A stretch of DNA of 64,000 bases from Boswellia sacra (lineage: Eukaryota; Streptophyta; Magnoliopsida; Sapindales; Burseraceae): the NCBI GenBank assembly GCA_013180625.2, contig SNVD02011423.1, forward strand, positions 620,001 to 684,000, written 5' to 3'. This document shows, piece after piece, positions 11,207 through 23,229 of this stretch. The position numbers were made by a program, and so were the translations under genes. The notes below the pieces were generated by a model. That model searched no databases. It was not told the origin of the DNA and was given only the letters and a program-made list of their open reading frames with translations. Within the stretch, counting starts at the first letter, position 1; every line of letters begins with the position of its first letter.

Positions 11207-14170
11207 GTATTACGTTTATTTTTTTATTCTTTTTAAAGTAGAAGGCCCATCCCCATGCCTTAAATTCTAAAGTTTAGCTTCAAGAATTGTTTATTGTCCT
11301 CCAACGACCTAACAAAACTATATTTTATAGAAAATTTCCACTTTCTTTTGTTTTCGAAATTTTCCACTTCCTCCAAAGACACTATTAGGCGCAGTTGCTA
11401 ATACTTTAATTCTATATTTTCAAGAATTTTAATATCATACACATGAATTGACCAATATAATAACCGGAAAATCAAACTATAATTTATAAATAAATATTAT
11501 ATATCTCACTCAAGACCCATCAATCACGATCGGTTTCATGCCGCCCCAGCTGATTCACGTGTTTCAAAAACCTCCAGACCAGACAATCCTAATTTCATTC
11601 TCATTCATCTTTGCTCACCAACAATCCAAGGACTTTCTTAATTAATAGCCAAAAATTATAAAATAATTTGTTCTTCATTAATTAACTTCAAAAACGTCTA
11701 CCCATTAAGCAATGAGTCGAATCTTGAAGTTGTGGTATCCATATATATCACTAGACACCGAGCTTACGGTTCTCTCAATCTTCTCTAAATAGAGAAAATG
11801 AGAAATCAAATTAGAAAAATGTCATAAAGAGTTTTCTATTTTTTAAACAATTTTTTTAACCATTCCAAATTACTGGTGCATGAATTTTGAGTAAGTTTGT
11901 GGTTAGATATACGAAAATGAGATATTAGATGCTTTAGAACATAGCTCAATCAATTTTGTTTCAAATTATCCAAAGTTTTCACGAGGAAATGAGTTAACCC
12001 CTTGTCTAGAAGATTTAACCTATCCATTTCACATACTAATGTAAGACAAATCCCACTTGATTGAACTCCAACAACATAAATTAATGAAGAACAAACAAAC
12101 AAATAGTTTTAAGATTAAAGCACACATTATGCTAATTGTAATGGTTCTAAATAATATTTGTGATGATCCTACGCCTGACAAAGGGTTTTAGGGCTTTAAT
12201 CATTTGATGTTCCCTAAAGGTGTGGTCAAATAAAAATTTAACCAAAAAATATTTAACTAAAATCTTTAATTTAGAAGTTCTTTGATATCTATCTAATGTA
12301 ATGTAAATATAGAATTAGGATCCTTGCAAATATAGGCTGATTCATAGATTTTCTACTGTTATTGATTGATATACGAATTTCATATTTTTTTTAAAAAGAA
12401 TGCTTCTATTAAAGCTATATTTAACCTTAACCTTAATGGTAACAAGCTTTAAAGACATTTGTTAAAAAATAATAAACTTAGTTTTCCTATCTTATTAATT
12501 TTTATAAATAACCAAAAATATGTTTTATTGTTTTAAATGTCTTGTTATATAATATTTAATCATATATAGATGTATCATTCTTAGATTACTTAAAACAGAA
12601 AGTTACAACGAGAGTTTTTGAACGTCGGTTAATTGACTTACACCTATAAATTCTTGAAAGTAACAGTGTAATTATTTTATTACATATATTTTTAATAATT
12701 TAATATTAATTTTTATTAAAAAGTAAAAATTATGAAGTATTAGTTTTGAGAGTTTCCTATTAAGTGAAAGTGATAGTGAATGGATGGATACGTAAGGGTA
12801 AGCGTACAGAAAAATACATCATATTACATCACTATAATGACGCAATATCTCGAACTTTCTCGTGCTTCGAGGTTACACATGAAACTTTACATATATCTTT
12901 TTATCTACCATCCCAACCAGAACAAATAAATATGAGAACGGTTACGGTTACTGGATCACCCAAAATTCCCAAAAAGCAAGTAGCACACATGATTTTTGAA
13001 AACCAGCACAAAACCCCCCGTCGTTAGCTTCCGTTTTGATGGAGTTTGCAAAATCTGATGTCATATACTGTAATTACTTATTTACCCTCGTTAGAACATT
13101 CTGACTTGCCAGAAAGCAGTCATCACTACCACTCATTGCTATTAAATGTTTGTCCCTATTCTTCACTATTAAAATTTTTTTTTGACAAAACAATTAATTA
13201 AATCAATTATATATTTTAATTTTACAATCTCTATTTTTAATAGCTCAATTGCCTAGAGTAGGCACTGATATTTCTCTCTCCTATTTATGTCTCTTTCAAA
13301 ATATCCAGCAACAATCCATCAACAGTAACCTTGGTCAATATATCAATCTCTCTCTCCCTCTCTCCCCCCTCTTCCTTTTTACCTTCTTCTATCCAATTAT
13401 CTTCACATTTAGGCCTCGCTTTCTTCTTCCTGTCGTACTTCTAATCTTTGTAATCGTTCAACCTGGTTGGATCAAACTCTACGATCACTGTTGAAGTGAC
13501 GTCGACCAATGTCGGTTGCGGCGCCACATATTTGACAATCGGGGGTACAACGATGGATGGGTTTTGGGTTTAGATTGGGGTTTGAGGATGGTCTAGGGTA
13601 GGGAAAAATTCGAAGAGGACTTTCGGAGACTGGGCAAGGCCATTTTTGGTGTTGCTAGTCTAGAAGGTGGAGTTTGTTTAAGATGGTTTTGTTATAGAGC
13701 TTTTATTTGAATAGTCCTCGTCTCGAGTTTCATATTGATTGGTTAAGAAAATATGGGAGAAAATATCACTGCACTTATATACGAGAGGAGTTTTTTTACC
13801 TAATATATTACTCTTTTAAGTTGTATACTTATTCTATATACAGTGATCCCTTTGTTGAATTGTTGTGCGTAGGGCAGAAGTATAACAGATTTGTCCTCCT
13901 CAGAAGGGGTAACAGGTTTGTCCTCATCAGAAGGGGAAAGGAGGTCTCCGTGCAACCCACATAGCATTCGGCTAAGTAGATTGAAGAATACCCAGGAGAA
14001 TTTATTGAAATATGGGGAATTGGAGAGTTAATTTGGTGGATGTAATTGACTATTTGAAATTGGCTTGAGAAGCAAATGGAATCTTGGGGTGATCTCTATT
14101 TTGTGTTTGATTGAATTGAATTTGAATACGAAGAATGATGGGAAATTACTGTGAATTATTGATGTTCTCA
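11207..14170. other. Intergenic DNA, nothing recognised
   Basis: AT-rich DNA without a supported gene. Several open frames (12764-13027, 13249-13494, 13707-13964) have low-complexity or unrecognised translations. A CT-rich tract lies at 13340-13375. Sequence around 13500-14165 is less AT-rich and leads into the CBS-domain relic, so it may be degenerate upstream gene sequence, but I cannot align it to a protein. Confidence 0.4.
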
Positions 14171-14311
14171 AATAATCAAATACGCCTCATTCCAATTATA
14201 GATGGGAAAATAGTTGGCATGATTTCTATTATAGATGTAGTTCATGCGGTGGTGGAGCAGCAGAATGGTGAATTAAAGCGATTGGACAAGTCCATCAAAG
14301 GAGAGTACTGA
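14171..14311 (+). pseudogene. CBS-domain protein relic (C-terminal fragment)
   Basis: Forty-six codons and a TGA encode the C-terminal end of a CBS (cystathionine-beta-synthase) domain. IPIIDGKIVGMISIIDVV is the conserved beta-strand and helix core, and VVEQQNGELKRL is the following helix, ending SIKGEY. This resembles plant single-pair CBS proteins of the CBSX3 type, which sit in organelles and bind adenosyl ligands. No start, no first CBS repeat and no clear upstream exon are visible, and the sequence just upstream has in-frame stops. I read it as a truncated relic. Its 3' side abuts an hAT-like repeat. Confidence 0.7.
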
Positions 14312-14315
14312 TGGT

Positions 14316-15218
14316 AGATGTGGGAATTCGGGTTCGTGATGGTGTGTGTTCGTATCGTATTGAGTTATAATACGATAAAAATTAGTACAATTTGAATTTG
14401 ACGTATTTATTATTCGTCTCAAAGAGACTCAACTCGAATATGATATGATTATTAAATGGATGACCTAAGAGTAATACTATACTACAAAATACGCGAATAT
14501 GAATAATGAACATGTTATTTTTGTGTTAGACACGAATATGATCTGTTTAATACGATTATGACATGTTTATGACTCGTTTTCTAAGTATGATTACAACACG
14601 TTTAAATGATTAACACAATTATGACACAATTAAGTATTTCAATTTCCAACCTCTTTTAGTATTTTTAAATTAAAAAGGCAATACTAAGAAAATATTCAAA
14701 ATTCATACACAATACAATAAAAAGTTCACTAAATATCAAGTTTTATACAAACTTAAAATGCAATTTAGCTTCAAAAAAAATATATTGTATCTTTTTAACT
14801 CTGAAGCAACCTACAAAAAAATATACAAAAAAAATAGGGGTAGTTCAAGATCATATCAAAATTAATAATAATATAATATTAATATTAATATTAATAAAAA
14901 TATAATCTTGAATTTAAATATCTAATAAACATACAATGAATCTTAAAATTAATTTGTATTTATAATTATGTCACTCTAAAAATAATCGTGTCAATCTGTG
15001 TTAGTCGTGTTGTCATGCTTTATTAACGTTAATTATGTCATAAATGAGTTCATGTCACCTGCAGGTATAATTTCTCAACCCGAACATGATCCAATTATTA
15101 AATAGGTTAAAAATTTCAACTCGAACACGATCCAAATATAATTAGGACAAACTCAAATCCGCTAATTTTTCATGTTATATCATGTCGGGTTTTGTGAGTT
15201 ATGTCGAAATTTCTCACC
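14316..15218. mobile_element. hAT-like MITE-type repeat, diverged copy C
   Basis: The right end reads TCGAAATTTCTCACCCCTA. Its reverse complement (TAGGGGTGAGAAATTTCGA) matches the terminal style of the copies at 23452 and 36099. The left end (TAGATGTGGGAATTCGGGTTCG) is a degenerate counterpart. The interior is AT-rich with many CGTAT/ATACGA-type words, like the other two copies. No transposase is present. Boundaries are approximate. Confidence 0.5.
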
Positions 15219-15724
15219 CCTAATTGATAAAGATGCTAGGGCACTCATTCTCTCACTAAACAACGAGAACATGTTGAAAAAGAATTATTAATACACAAAT
15301 AAATCAAAGAATTACAATAATTTCACCCTAAACAAATTCACTATAAGTTTTTTAATAATCAATAATATTAAATTTTCGTTTCATAATTTTAACTATTAAT
15401 ATTTTTAGTTTTAAGATGAAAATACCACAATTAATATAATTGATTTATAAAATTATTATTCATTATTATGGTTTCTAATGTTTAAAATAAAGAAATTTTT
15501 TTTTGAATTAAATAACACTTAACTATGTTATATTAAAATACAAATCTAATCAATGCATAATTATCAAATCTCAGCTTAATATTTTAATCAAAATATTTAA
15601 CCCTTTGAGCTAAATGACTCTGTTACCCTTGCCCCTGGCACTCAAACGAAAAGAAAGCCAGCAGGAGGGGGTTTTGGGTCATTTTCGAAAACCACATGTG
15701 ATGACTGGCGATTGGAATTTAATA
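15219..15724. other. Intergenic DNA, nothing recognised
   Basis: AT-rich; no gene or repeat that I can name up to the candidate terminal repeat at 15725. Confidence 0.4.
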
Positions 15725-15968
15725 GGGTCTAGGTAAGGGATATTTTTTTATTCGAACCCTTTTGGTGTCATGTAACCAAATATAACCCCTTTTTCATATT
15801 TAACTAATTTTAACCCCTTTTACAAATGAAAAGACTAAAATACCCTTACTACTTTTTTTCTGCTTCTGCTTCTGCTTCTTCCATCAACGAGCCTACAACT
15901 TATGAAACAAATATCGTTGAGTTTGATAAGAGCAAAAGGCAGTGGATGCTAAATCTGGGCTTCTAAAA

Positions 15969-18900
15969 ATGTCCTACCAACGCTCATTCTTTCTCATTTC
16001 CATTTTCTCTCTTCTCCTTGGGCTTGGTAGCTCCAAAACTCTTAAGAGAGATGGTAACTGGCACTCTCCTCCTCCACTTTTGTTCCTGTTACTTGCTTTG
16101 CATAGCTAAGATTTGGCTTTTTATTTTATTTTATGAAGTAAACAATGAAATCATGAATAATCAAGATTTCACATGATGGCTTCCGTTTTGTTTGCCACAA
16201 TGTTATGTTGGTTGTGAAGATCTTAGTGGCTCAGTTTGTGTGTTAAATCTTCACCTGCTTTTAATTTGTGTACAACCCTTTTGAATTTATGTTGCAAAAA
16301 ATGGTATTCAGCTTCTTTTTGGCAAGATCTAGGAGGTGCTTTGTGTAATTGAAATGAATTGATTTCTTTTTTTTTTGTTTTTTTTCAGTAAAAGCTTTAA
16401 ATGAGATTAAAGCATCGCTTGGATGGAGGGTAGTATATGCATGGATTGGAGATGATCCGTGTGGTGATGGGGACCTACCGCCATGGTCTGGTGTCACATG
16501 CTCCACTCAAGGAGATTATAGGATTGTCACTGAATTGTAAGTTATTTTTAATTTTAGCATAATGTAAGCCTGATTAGCAAGTGAACTATTTCGTTACTCA
16601 GAAAGACGGTTGAAAGTAATTGTTGCTCTGAGTCAATTTAAGTGCATGAACTCATCAATGCATTCATTGATTACACTTGTGTTAAAATGAATCCTTCGGA
16701 TAAATTTCATGGACTTCCATTAAGAAAGTGTTGATAATTCAAGATGACCCCATCATTTGATTATTGTTCTGAAATTATTCTATGATTGATGTAATAGAAT
16801 AATTTTCTACGAGATAGTTTGAGACTGAAGAGTTAACTTTTAATTTTATGGCCATCTTCTTTGCAGGGAAGTTTATGCAGTATCAATTGTTGGGCCTTCC
16901 AATTGCTGTTACCAATTTGTTGGATTTAACAAGACTGTAAGTTTTTTCTATTCAACTTTGATTGGTTATATTTTGTTTTTCTTAATGATCTATAACCTCT
17001 GCAATGTCATTTTCAGTCTATTTGTGTCTTTCTCTTTCTGACTGTGTTCTTGATATGGCTGTCAAATGCATTATATCGCATTTGGGGAGGTTCTGAAGAT
17101 CTTGAAAGGATTTTAATTTCATAAATTTTGGCCGATGTTCATCCTTGTTAGCACAGCAAGTTTTTTATTCACTGGACATCTTTACCTTATGGTTATTAGT
17201 GACCAATTGATCTGTCAGTCGTATAGATGAGACCAACTATTTCTAAGTACATATGCTGAATGATCAGTCACCTTGAAAACTTTTACTAATGTGCCCATCT
17301 TTCTTTTAGGTACAGAAAGAACTCTAAAAGAAAAATATAATTTTAGCTCAAGTTCATTGATCTAATGTATGTACCGATGCTAGAATTTCATGGTTTATTC
17401 ATTTACTTATTATAAAAAGACCTTAAATGCCAGGGATCTCCATAACAACAAGCTAACTGGACCAATTCCTCCTTAGATTAGACGGCTGAAACGTCTGAGA
17501 ATATTGTAAGTCTCCTTATATTCATGTAAACTGCTATATAAATTGCTATTCATGTGGAAGGTCTTAGGATTTACAATAACTTCGTTTTTATATCAGCATT
17601 TTAAACTGACACTCGTACTGTGCAACTGAATTTTGCTAATGTGTGCTATAAATATCTTGTCCTATTGTTTTCTTTTGACAACACTTTCTCAATCACTAAC
17701 TTTAGTGTGTCCCTTATAGAAATTTGAGGTGGAATAAACTACAAGATGTCATTCCTCCGGAGATTGGTGAACTAAAAAAACTGACACATCTGTAAGTAAT
17801 TTGTGTTTCATGAGGTTGAGAAATATTTTATCTTTCTGTGAGTTCATGTCTTTTTTCATATATCTACTTGCACTCATGTGTGACTCCTAGAAATAAATTT
17901 ATTGAAATATCTTCAAGTCCCTAAGCTTCAATAATTGTAAAGGTGAAATTCCTAAGGAGCTTGCTAATCTACCAGAGCTACGCTATCTGTACCTTCAGGA
18001 AAACCGTTTAACTGGGCCTATTCCAGCAGAGTTTGGAACTTTACAAAACCTTCGACACTTGTAATATTCTACTTCTTGTTTTTGTGTTTTTCCATCGGCA
18101 TGTTTATCTTGATTTACCCACAATGGGCTGGTTCAAGTGGCAAGGGCGGCCCAGGAAAGAGTTGGTAAGGCCAACTGTGAGGTCCTGGGTTCGAATCTCC
18201 ACAATGGCCTCTCCCCATGAGGTAAGCGGGAGATCGTGACAGTGGGTTGTGGTCGCGCTAGTCTCCCCCGAGGATTAGTTGTGGTGCGCGTAAGCTGGCC
18301 CGGACACCTCGGTTACAAAAAAAAAAAAATGTTTGTCTTGATTTCCTAGCTGTTATATTTAATTTCCTGTCTATTTTTCAGCTTTTCCATTTCTTTTGCT
18401 AACCTGAGAAATTATACTGTATGTTCTCAGGGATGTTGGTAACAATCATCTAGTGGGTACCATTAGGGAACTCATTCGATTTGAATGAAGCTTTCCACTT
18501 CTGCGCAACCTGTAAGATGATTAATTTTGGTACAACTATTTGCATAATAAGTTTACAAGATGAATCTGAGTGTCATCATTATTCCTTATATGTAGCTACT
18601 TGAATAATAACTATTTGACTAGAGGAGTTCCCACACAGCTGGCAAACTTGACTAATCTGGAAATTTTGTAAGTTTTACTATTTTGTCTAAGCCACAGTGT
18701 GGAATATTCTTTCTTGTGGATTTTATTTATAGATTTCAGTGTCATGGAATTTGCTGAATTTATTATTTCTATTGTTATAGTATTTTTCCTACAACAAAAT
18801 GTCTGGAACAAGACCAGCAGCTCTTGCCCATATTCCTAGATTGACATACCTGTGAGTTCCTCGATTTGGATACCATAGTGCATTTTAAGTGGCAATTTTG

Positions 18901-19544
18901 GACTTCTTTACTTTCTGTTTATTTTTTTGGTCGAAATTTGGACATACCAGGGGATATTTATACCGGATGTACAGGAAACCCTGGATAAGGATAATAAGTT
19001 CCAAATGAATAAAAATGACCTCATTCGATGGTCTCATACTTCTTGTATGATACCATCCCGGTGTCAGAATGACCTATAAAAATAAGGTCCAAAATACTAT
19101 ATTCGATTCTTTTAGTTTCTGTCAAGGTGTTTGTGGATATAAATTTTGTTTTCTAAGAACCAGTGGCTGTTCGTATTTTGCTTTCTTCTTTTGGAGTTTC
19201 CATGCTCTTAATTCTAGGTTGATACAATGTCTCTATGCCTATGGTTTTTAACTGTGTTCTTAACTTCAATGAATTCAGGTATTTGGACCATAACCAATTT
19301 TCAGGAAGGATACCAGATGCATTCTATAAGCATCCTTTCTTGAAAGAGATGTGAGTTGGCTTTATTTACTAAAAAATGCAGGGGGATAATTTCTTTATAA
19401 GCTGATTATATGCATAATATGAATATACTCCTAACTTCATTGGCTGATTGCAGGTACATCGAAGCAAATGGATTTCGGCCAGGTGTAAACTCCATTGGTT
19501 TCCACAAGGTTCTTAAAGTTTCGGACACGGATTTTCTGGTTTAG
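15969..19544 (+). pseudogene. Decayed leucine-rich-repeat protein gene (LRRNT_2 plus LRRs)
   Basis: Eleven exons can be followed, most LRR exons ending just before a GTAAG donor so that each holds about one repeat. The product would be a secreted LRR protein with no kinase: signal peptide (SFFLISIFSLLLGLG), LRRNT (ALNEIKASLGW, DDPCGDGDLPPWSGVTC), about ten repeats of LxxNxLxGxIP type, and the C-terminal DTDFLV with stop at 19542. Lesions are a frameshift in exon 3 near 16897-16901, a TAG at 17474-17476 in exon 4, and a TGA at 18486-18488 in exon 7. The acceptor of exon 6 reads AA instead of AG before GTCCCTAAGC, and a SINE sits in intron 6. Introns are retained, so this is a DNA-level copy, not a retrocopy. 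It lies inside the candidate composite element. Confidence 0.85.
18100..18344 (+). mobile_element. tRNA-derived SINE (body 18116-18328) with 16-bp target duplication
   Basis: The body has pol III box A-like TGGTTCAAGTGGCAAGG and box B-like GGTTCGAATCTCC near its 5' end and ends in a run of A (18317-18329). It is flanked by ATGTTTATCTTGATTT (18100-18115) and ATGTTTGTCTTGATTT (18329-18344), which differ at one base. That is the expected product of LINE-machinery retroposition. It sits in intron 6 of the LRR relic, so it inserted after that intron existed. The open frame at 18033-18239 is an artefact across it. Confidence 0.88.
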
Positions 19545-20028
19545 TTAATAATGCTAATAGCCTCGCTCTCTGTTACAGTTATATGCTAAAATAAGCATAT
19601 TATTTTGAATCCTATCATCTTCAAAGGAAAGATAGAGTTAGAGTACTTATATTTTAATTTTAGTTAAGTAGGTGTACTGATTTAGCTTGTAGTTTTGCTA
19701 TTTCCAGTATGTAATTTGTTTTGTATCAAAGATACTGTCCTGTAATTGAACAGCCAAGTTTCCAAAAGCTTATAGAAAGTCTTTTAACTGTCCAAAGTTT
19801 TGGTGTTATGGAGATGTCAAATGTTGAAAAGGTTGTTTCATAATGTGCCTTGTTTCCCTCCAATTACAGATTACAGGGTCTCTCTTTTTATCATTACTTT
19901 TTCTTGGCCACAGAAGATGGATAATTTAAACCTGCTGATACCATTGGAGGCATAACTCTGCTGTGGACCATCAATTTTGCTTTGTTTCTCTTTAGTCTTT
20001 ATATTCTGTCTTGAATTCTGTTTTGTTG

Positions 20029-21200
20029 CACGACTGGGTCATGCAATAAAATAGATTCTATTTAGTTACACGACCCAGTCGTGAAACAAAATAATGTACA
20101 AATTTGTAATTTTTTTAAAACAGCACAACCCTATCATGCAAAGTGCCAAAAATTAGTTTTCTACTACGAGCACGGCCCGGTCGTGCTCAAAAAATATGAA
20201 GTCGTGCAAAAAAACATAATGTAAAAAATAGAACGTAGTTTTCATTACCAGCACGACCGGGTTGTGCCAAAAAACGCAATAGTCTTCATTCTTTTTTTTG
20301 CACGACTGGGTCGTGCTGGTAGCACGACCTGATCGTGCAAAAAAACAGAATGCAATTTTCATTCTTTTTTTTTGCACGACCCAGTCGTGCAAAAAAAAGA
20401 ATGCAGTTTTCATTCTGCTTTTTTTCACAACCAAATCGTGCTACCAGCACGACCCAGTCATGCAAAACAACAGAATGCAGTTTTCATTCTGCTTTTTTGC
20501 ACGACAAGGTCGTGCTGGTCAGTCATGCAAAAAAAAGAATGCAGTTTCGATTCTTTTGTTTGCACGACCAATACAGTTTTCGTTCTAGGTAATTAGAATT
20601 TATTTTATAGTTTTTTTATAGTTTTTCGTGTAATATTTTTTTTAAACAGCACGACCTAATCGTGCAAAGTGCCAAAAATCAATTTTCTACCACGAGTGAA
20701 ATCATTACAAAGTGAAATCATTACCAGCACGATCGGGTCGTGCCAAAAAACATAATACAGTCTTCATTTTGTTTTTCTACACGACTAGGTCGTGCTGGTA
20801 GCACGAGCCAGTCGTGCAAAAAACCATAATGAAAACTCATTCTGTTTTCCAGCACGACCCAGTCGTGCAAAAAACCAGAATGAAAACTCATTCTGTGTTC
20901 TAGCACGACCAGGTCGTGTTACCAACACGACCAAGTCGTGCAAAAAAACAGAATGCAATTTTCATTCTGTTTTCTAGCACGACCAGATCGTGCTACCAGC
21001 ACGACCCAGTCGTGCAAAAAAAAATGAAAGCTTATTCTGTTTTCCAGCACGACCAGGTCGTGCTACCTACACGACCCAGTCGTGCAAAAAAAAAGAATGT
21101 AATTTTCATTCTGCTTTTTGCACGACTAGGTCGTGCTACCAGAACGACTGGGTCGTGCAAAAAAACAGAATGAAGTTTCGATTCTTTTGTTTACACGACC
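20029..21200. repeat. Array of about 25 short palindromes, GCACGAC-NNN-GTCGTGC
   Basis: A 17-bp inverted repeat with 7-bp arms recurs about 25 times, with arms often perfect (for example 20300, 20374, 20851, 20998, 21045). Copies are often paired by 4-5 bases (GTGCTGGTAGCAC or GTGCTACCAGCAC), so pairs are themselves palindromic. Spacers carry AGAATG...CATTCT inverted words. Two blocks of about 0.53-0.6 kb (20122-20645 and 20648-21240) share the order: a CAAAGTGCCAAAAAT landmark, palindromes, and a TTCTAGGTAATTAGA end, so a larger duplication is superimposed. Several frames stay open only because of the periodicity. Function unknown. Confidence 0.88.
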
Positions 21201-21633
21201 AAAACAATTTTCATTCTAGGTAATTAGAGTCTATTTTATAGTTTCTTTTGCTCTATTTTCTTGCTACGCATTGGGTTGTAAAAGCACTTCACCTATTCCG
21301 TAAGCAATCATTGTTAAATCTTTCTAAATCTGCTTACGCATGAAAATGGAGCTACTGCAAAACTTTATTCCTAAGCATTTGATGGAATGGTTTAACAAGG
21401 CTCCATCAAAGAAATCTGCATGTTTTAGATCTCTTCCCTTGAATCTGTAATTACTCATTCCCTTGAATCAAATAATATCAAACAAGGGATACAATGAAAA
21501 TAATATCACCATAGACATGAATCTATAATTACTCATTCCCTTGAATTAACTACATATATCCGAAAGACTTTTACAAAGGTTGAGAAAAATGTCATGGTTT
21601 ATAAAATGCGAAATTTCAAAATGGTATTGTGAC

Positions 21634-21963
21634 TCATTTCCACGATCTCATATCAAACAATGCTGCCGCCAACTCCTTCCTATAGTTTCGAGCATGGTTT
21701 GGATGACGTATAACCTCTATAGCCTCACCAGTAACCAGGCAACGAAGATACATTATAACAAAAACTCCACAATCTCTACTGCACGAGAAAAGAACATATT
21801 GGTTAGTTACAACTTCAAGAGAGGATATTACGATAATAGAAATAAGTTTAGTTTTAAATTGGAGTAACCTTATCTGTTGTTCGGGAACACCTTGTACTCG
21901 AACGACAAATGCAGCAAAATAAAATACAAAACATAATCTGTTAAATGGAGAACTTACAAACAA
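21634..21963 (-). pseudogene. Ulp1/C48-type cysteine protease fragment
   Basis: The minus-strand frame holds the C-terminal catalytic piece of a Ulp1-like SUMO protease: SRDCGVFVIMYLRCLVTG, with the catalytic cysteine in DCGVFV (codon near 21769-21771). It continues to NYRKELAAALFD before a stop. The histidine and aspartate part of the catalytic site is not in this exon, and the upstream residues do not look like the family, so it is either one exon of a broken gene or a relic. Such domains in plants are often carried by Mutator-like or CACTA transposons, which fits its place in the candidate composite. Confidence 0.65.
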
Positions 21964-22035
21964 AGGAAATAGTCATTATCCTTGTTCAGATAAATGACCA
22001 AACAGAGGCCTGGCCTAGTTGGATATCCGACTATG

Positions 22036-22311
22036 CACTTTAGTTCATAATTAATCATGATACCCAAAGCTATAATGAGGTGTATATAAAGCTAAAGATA
22101 GGTTGTCCCTTTCCTTTCCTCTTCCATTTAGTGGTTACTACATACAGTCTTCTTCTAGGTGCCAAGAATTACACACTTTAGTTCATAATTAATCATGATA
22201 CCCAAAGCTATAATGAGGTGTACATAAAGCTAAAGATAGGTTGTCTCTTTCTTTTCCTCTTCCATTTAGTGGTTACTACATATAGTCTTCTTCTAGGTGC
22301 CAAGAACTACA
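22036..22311. repeat. Tandem duplication, two copies of a 138-bp unit
   Basis: The unit starting CACTTTAGTTCATAATTAAT occurs at 22036-22173 and again at 22174-22311, differing at only a few bases, which implies a recent duplication. It contains a C/T-rich tract (CCTTTCCTCTTCC). No coding content. Confidence 0.85.
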
Positions 22312-23229
22312 CAAATACACAAGTTGAAGTTTTGTTGCATTTCTACAAACAACTAATCTTTGAGCTTTTGTAATTAAAACATAAAGTTTTCTAACCAGAC
22401 AAGTTTCAGCAGATAACTTAGTCCAATCCGTAGAGCTTACATATACATTTTTCATTTAAACAATTATTACGTAAAAAGATTTTAAATCCGTAGGCACTCA
22501 GGATTCTTCCCTTTCAATACATATATATTTCCTGGAACAATCAACCTCTTCCATAGGTAAAAATCATATGGAAGCTACCCCAATATGCTCATAGATGATT
22601 GACAACTAATTCATGCAAAACATCAAACATATTGCATTCAATTTCATTGCTAAAAGGCAGTGCTAAAAGCCAAAACAACAAGAACAAAACAATTTCAAAA
22701 TTGAGGAAACAACAATTAGGGAACTCACAGCAGGAAGAACTTAAAACCAAAACCTCGAACTTTCTCCAAAAAGATTGAACCCAAAATCTGAAATAGAGAA
22801 AAACCTTAAGTCTCCGCACACCCTCAGCAACCAATCCTTAACAAATCTGACATTCACCAAGTATAGATCATCGAAATTTGGCCTCCACATCATCGTACGT
22901 GATTCCACGCAGTAGCTTGTGGACACCAATCGAAACAAACTTGATGCTCCATAACTGTTGCACTGAAGACCCGTTTATTGAACATGGCAGAAGCAAGTAG
23001 TGAAGAGAAGGCAGAGGTCAGAGGCAAAATGACATTCAAAATCGAGAAGCAGATGATATGAAAAGCAAAGAAGTCACATCAAAATAGAAGAGCAATGATG
23101 GTGAGACGCGAAGAGGTGATGCCAGACATGAGAAGCTGCAAAGGTGAGAAGAGGCAAGCTGTGAATTTTGTTTGATTTCTAATTTTGGTATTTTTATAAT
23201 TTTTAAGGTTATATAAGTACTTTTACTTG
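22312..23229. other. Non-coding DNA inside the candidate composite
   Basis: No recognised gene. Two overlapping minus-strand open frames (22589-22938) have hydrophobic but unrecognised translations. Because the Ulp1 fragment is also on the minus strand, this could be degenerate upstream exon sequence of the same gene. Confidence 0.35.

Noticed and set aside
13249..13494. 81-codon hydrophobic open frame
   Set aside because: It is built on a CT-rich low-complexity tract, with no recognisable family and no supporting gene structure.
18033..18239. Open frame of 68 codons in the LRR region
   Set aside because: It runs from an LRR intron into the SINE and has no homology. It is an artefact.
20029..21200. 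CRISPR-like look of regularly recurring palindromic repeats
   Set aside because: The sequence is plant nuclear DNA. Spacers are themselves repeated and irregular in length, and there are no cas genes. It is a palindromic minisatellite.
20153..21223. Many overlapping open frames on both strands with repeated ARPSRAKKQNA or HDWVV words
   Set aside because: They arise from translating the same minisatellite in different frames. None has independent coding signals.
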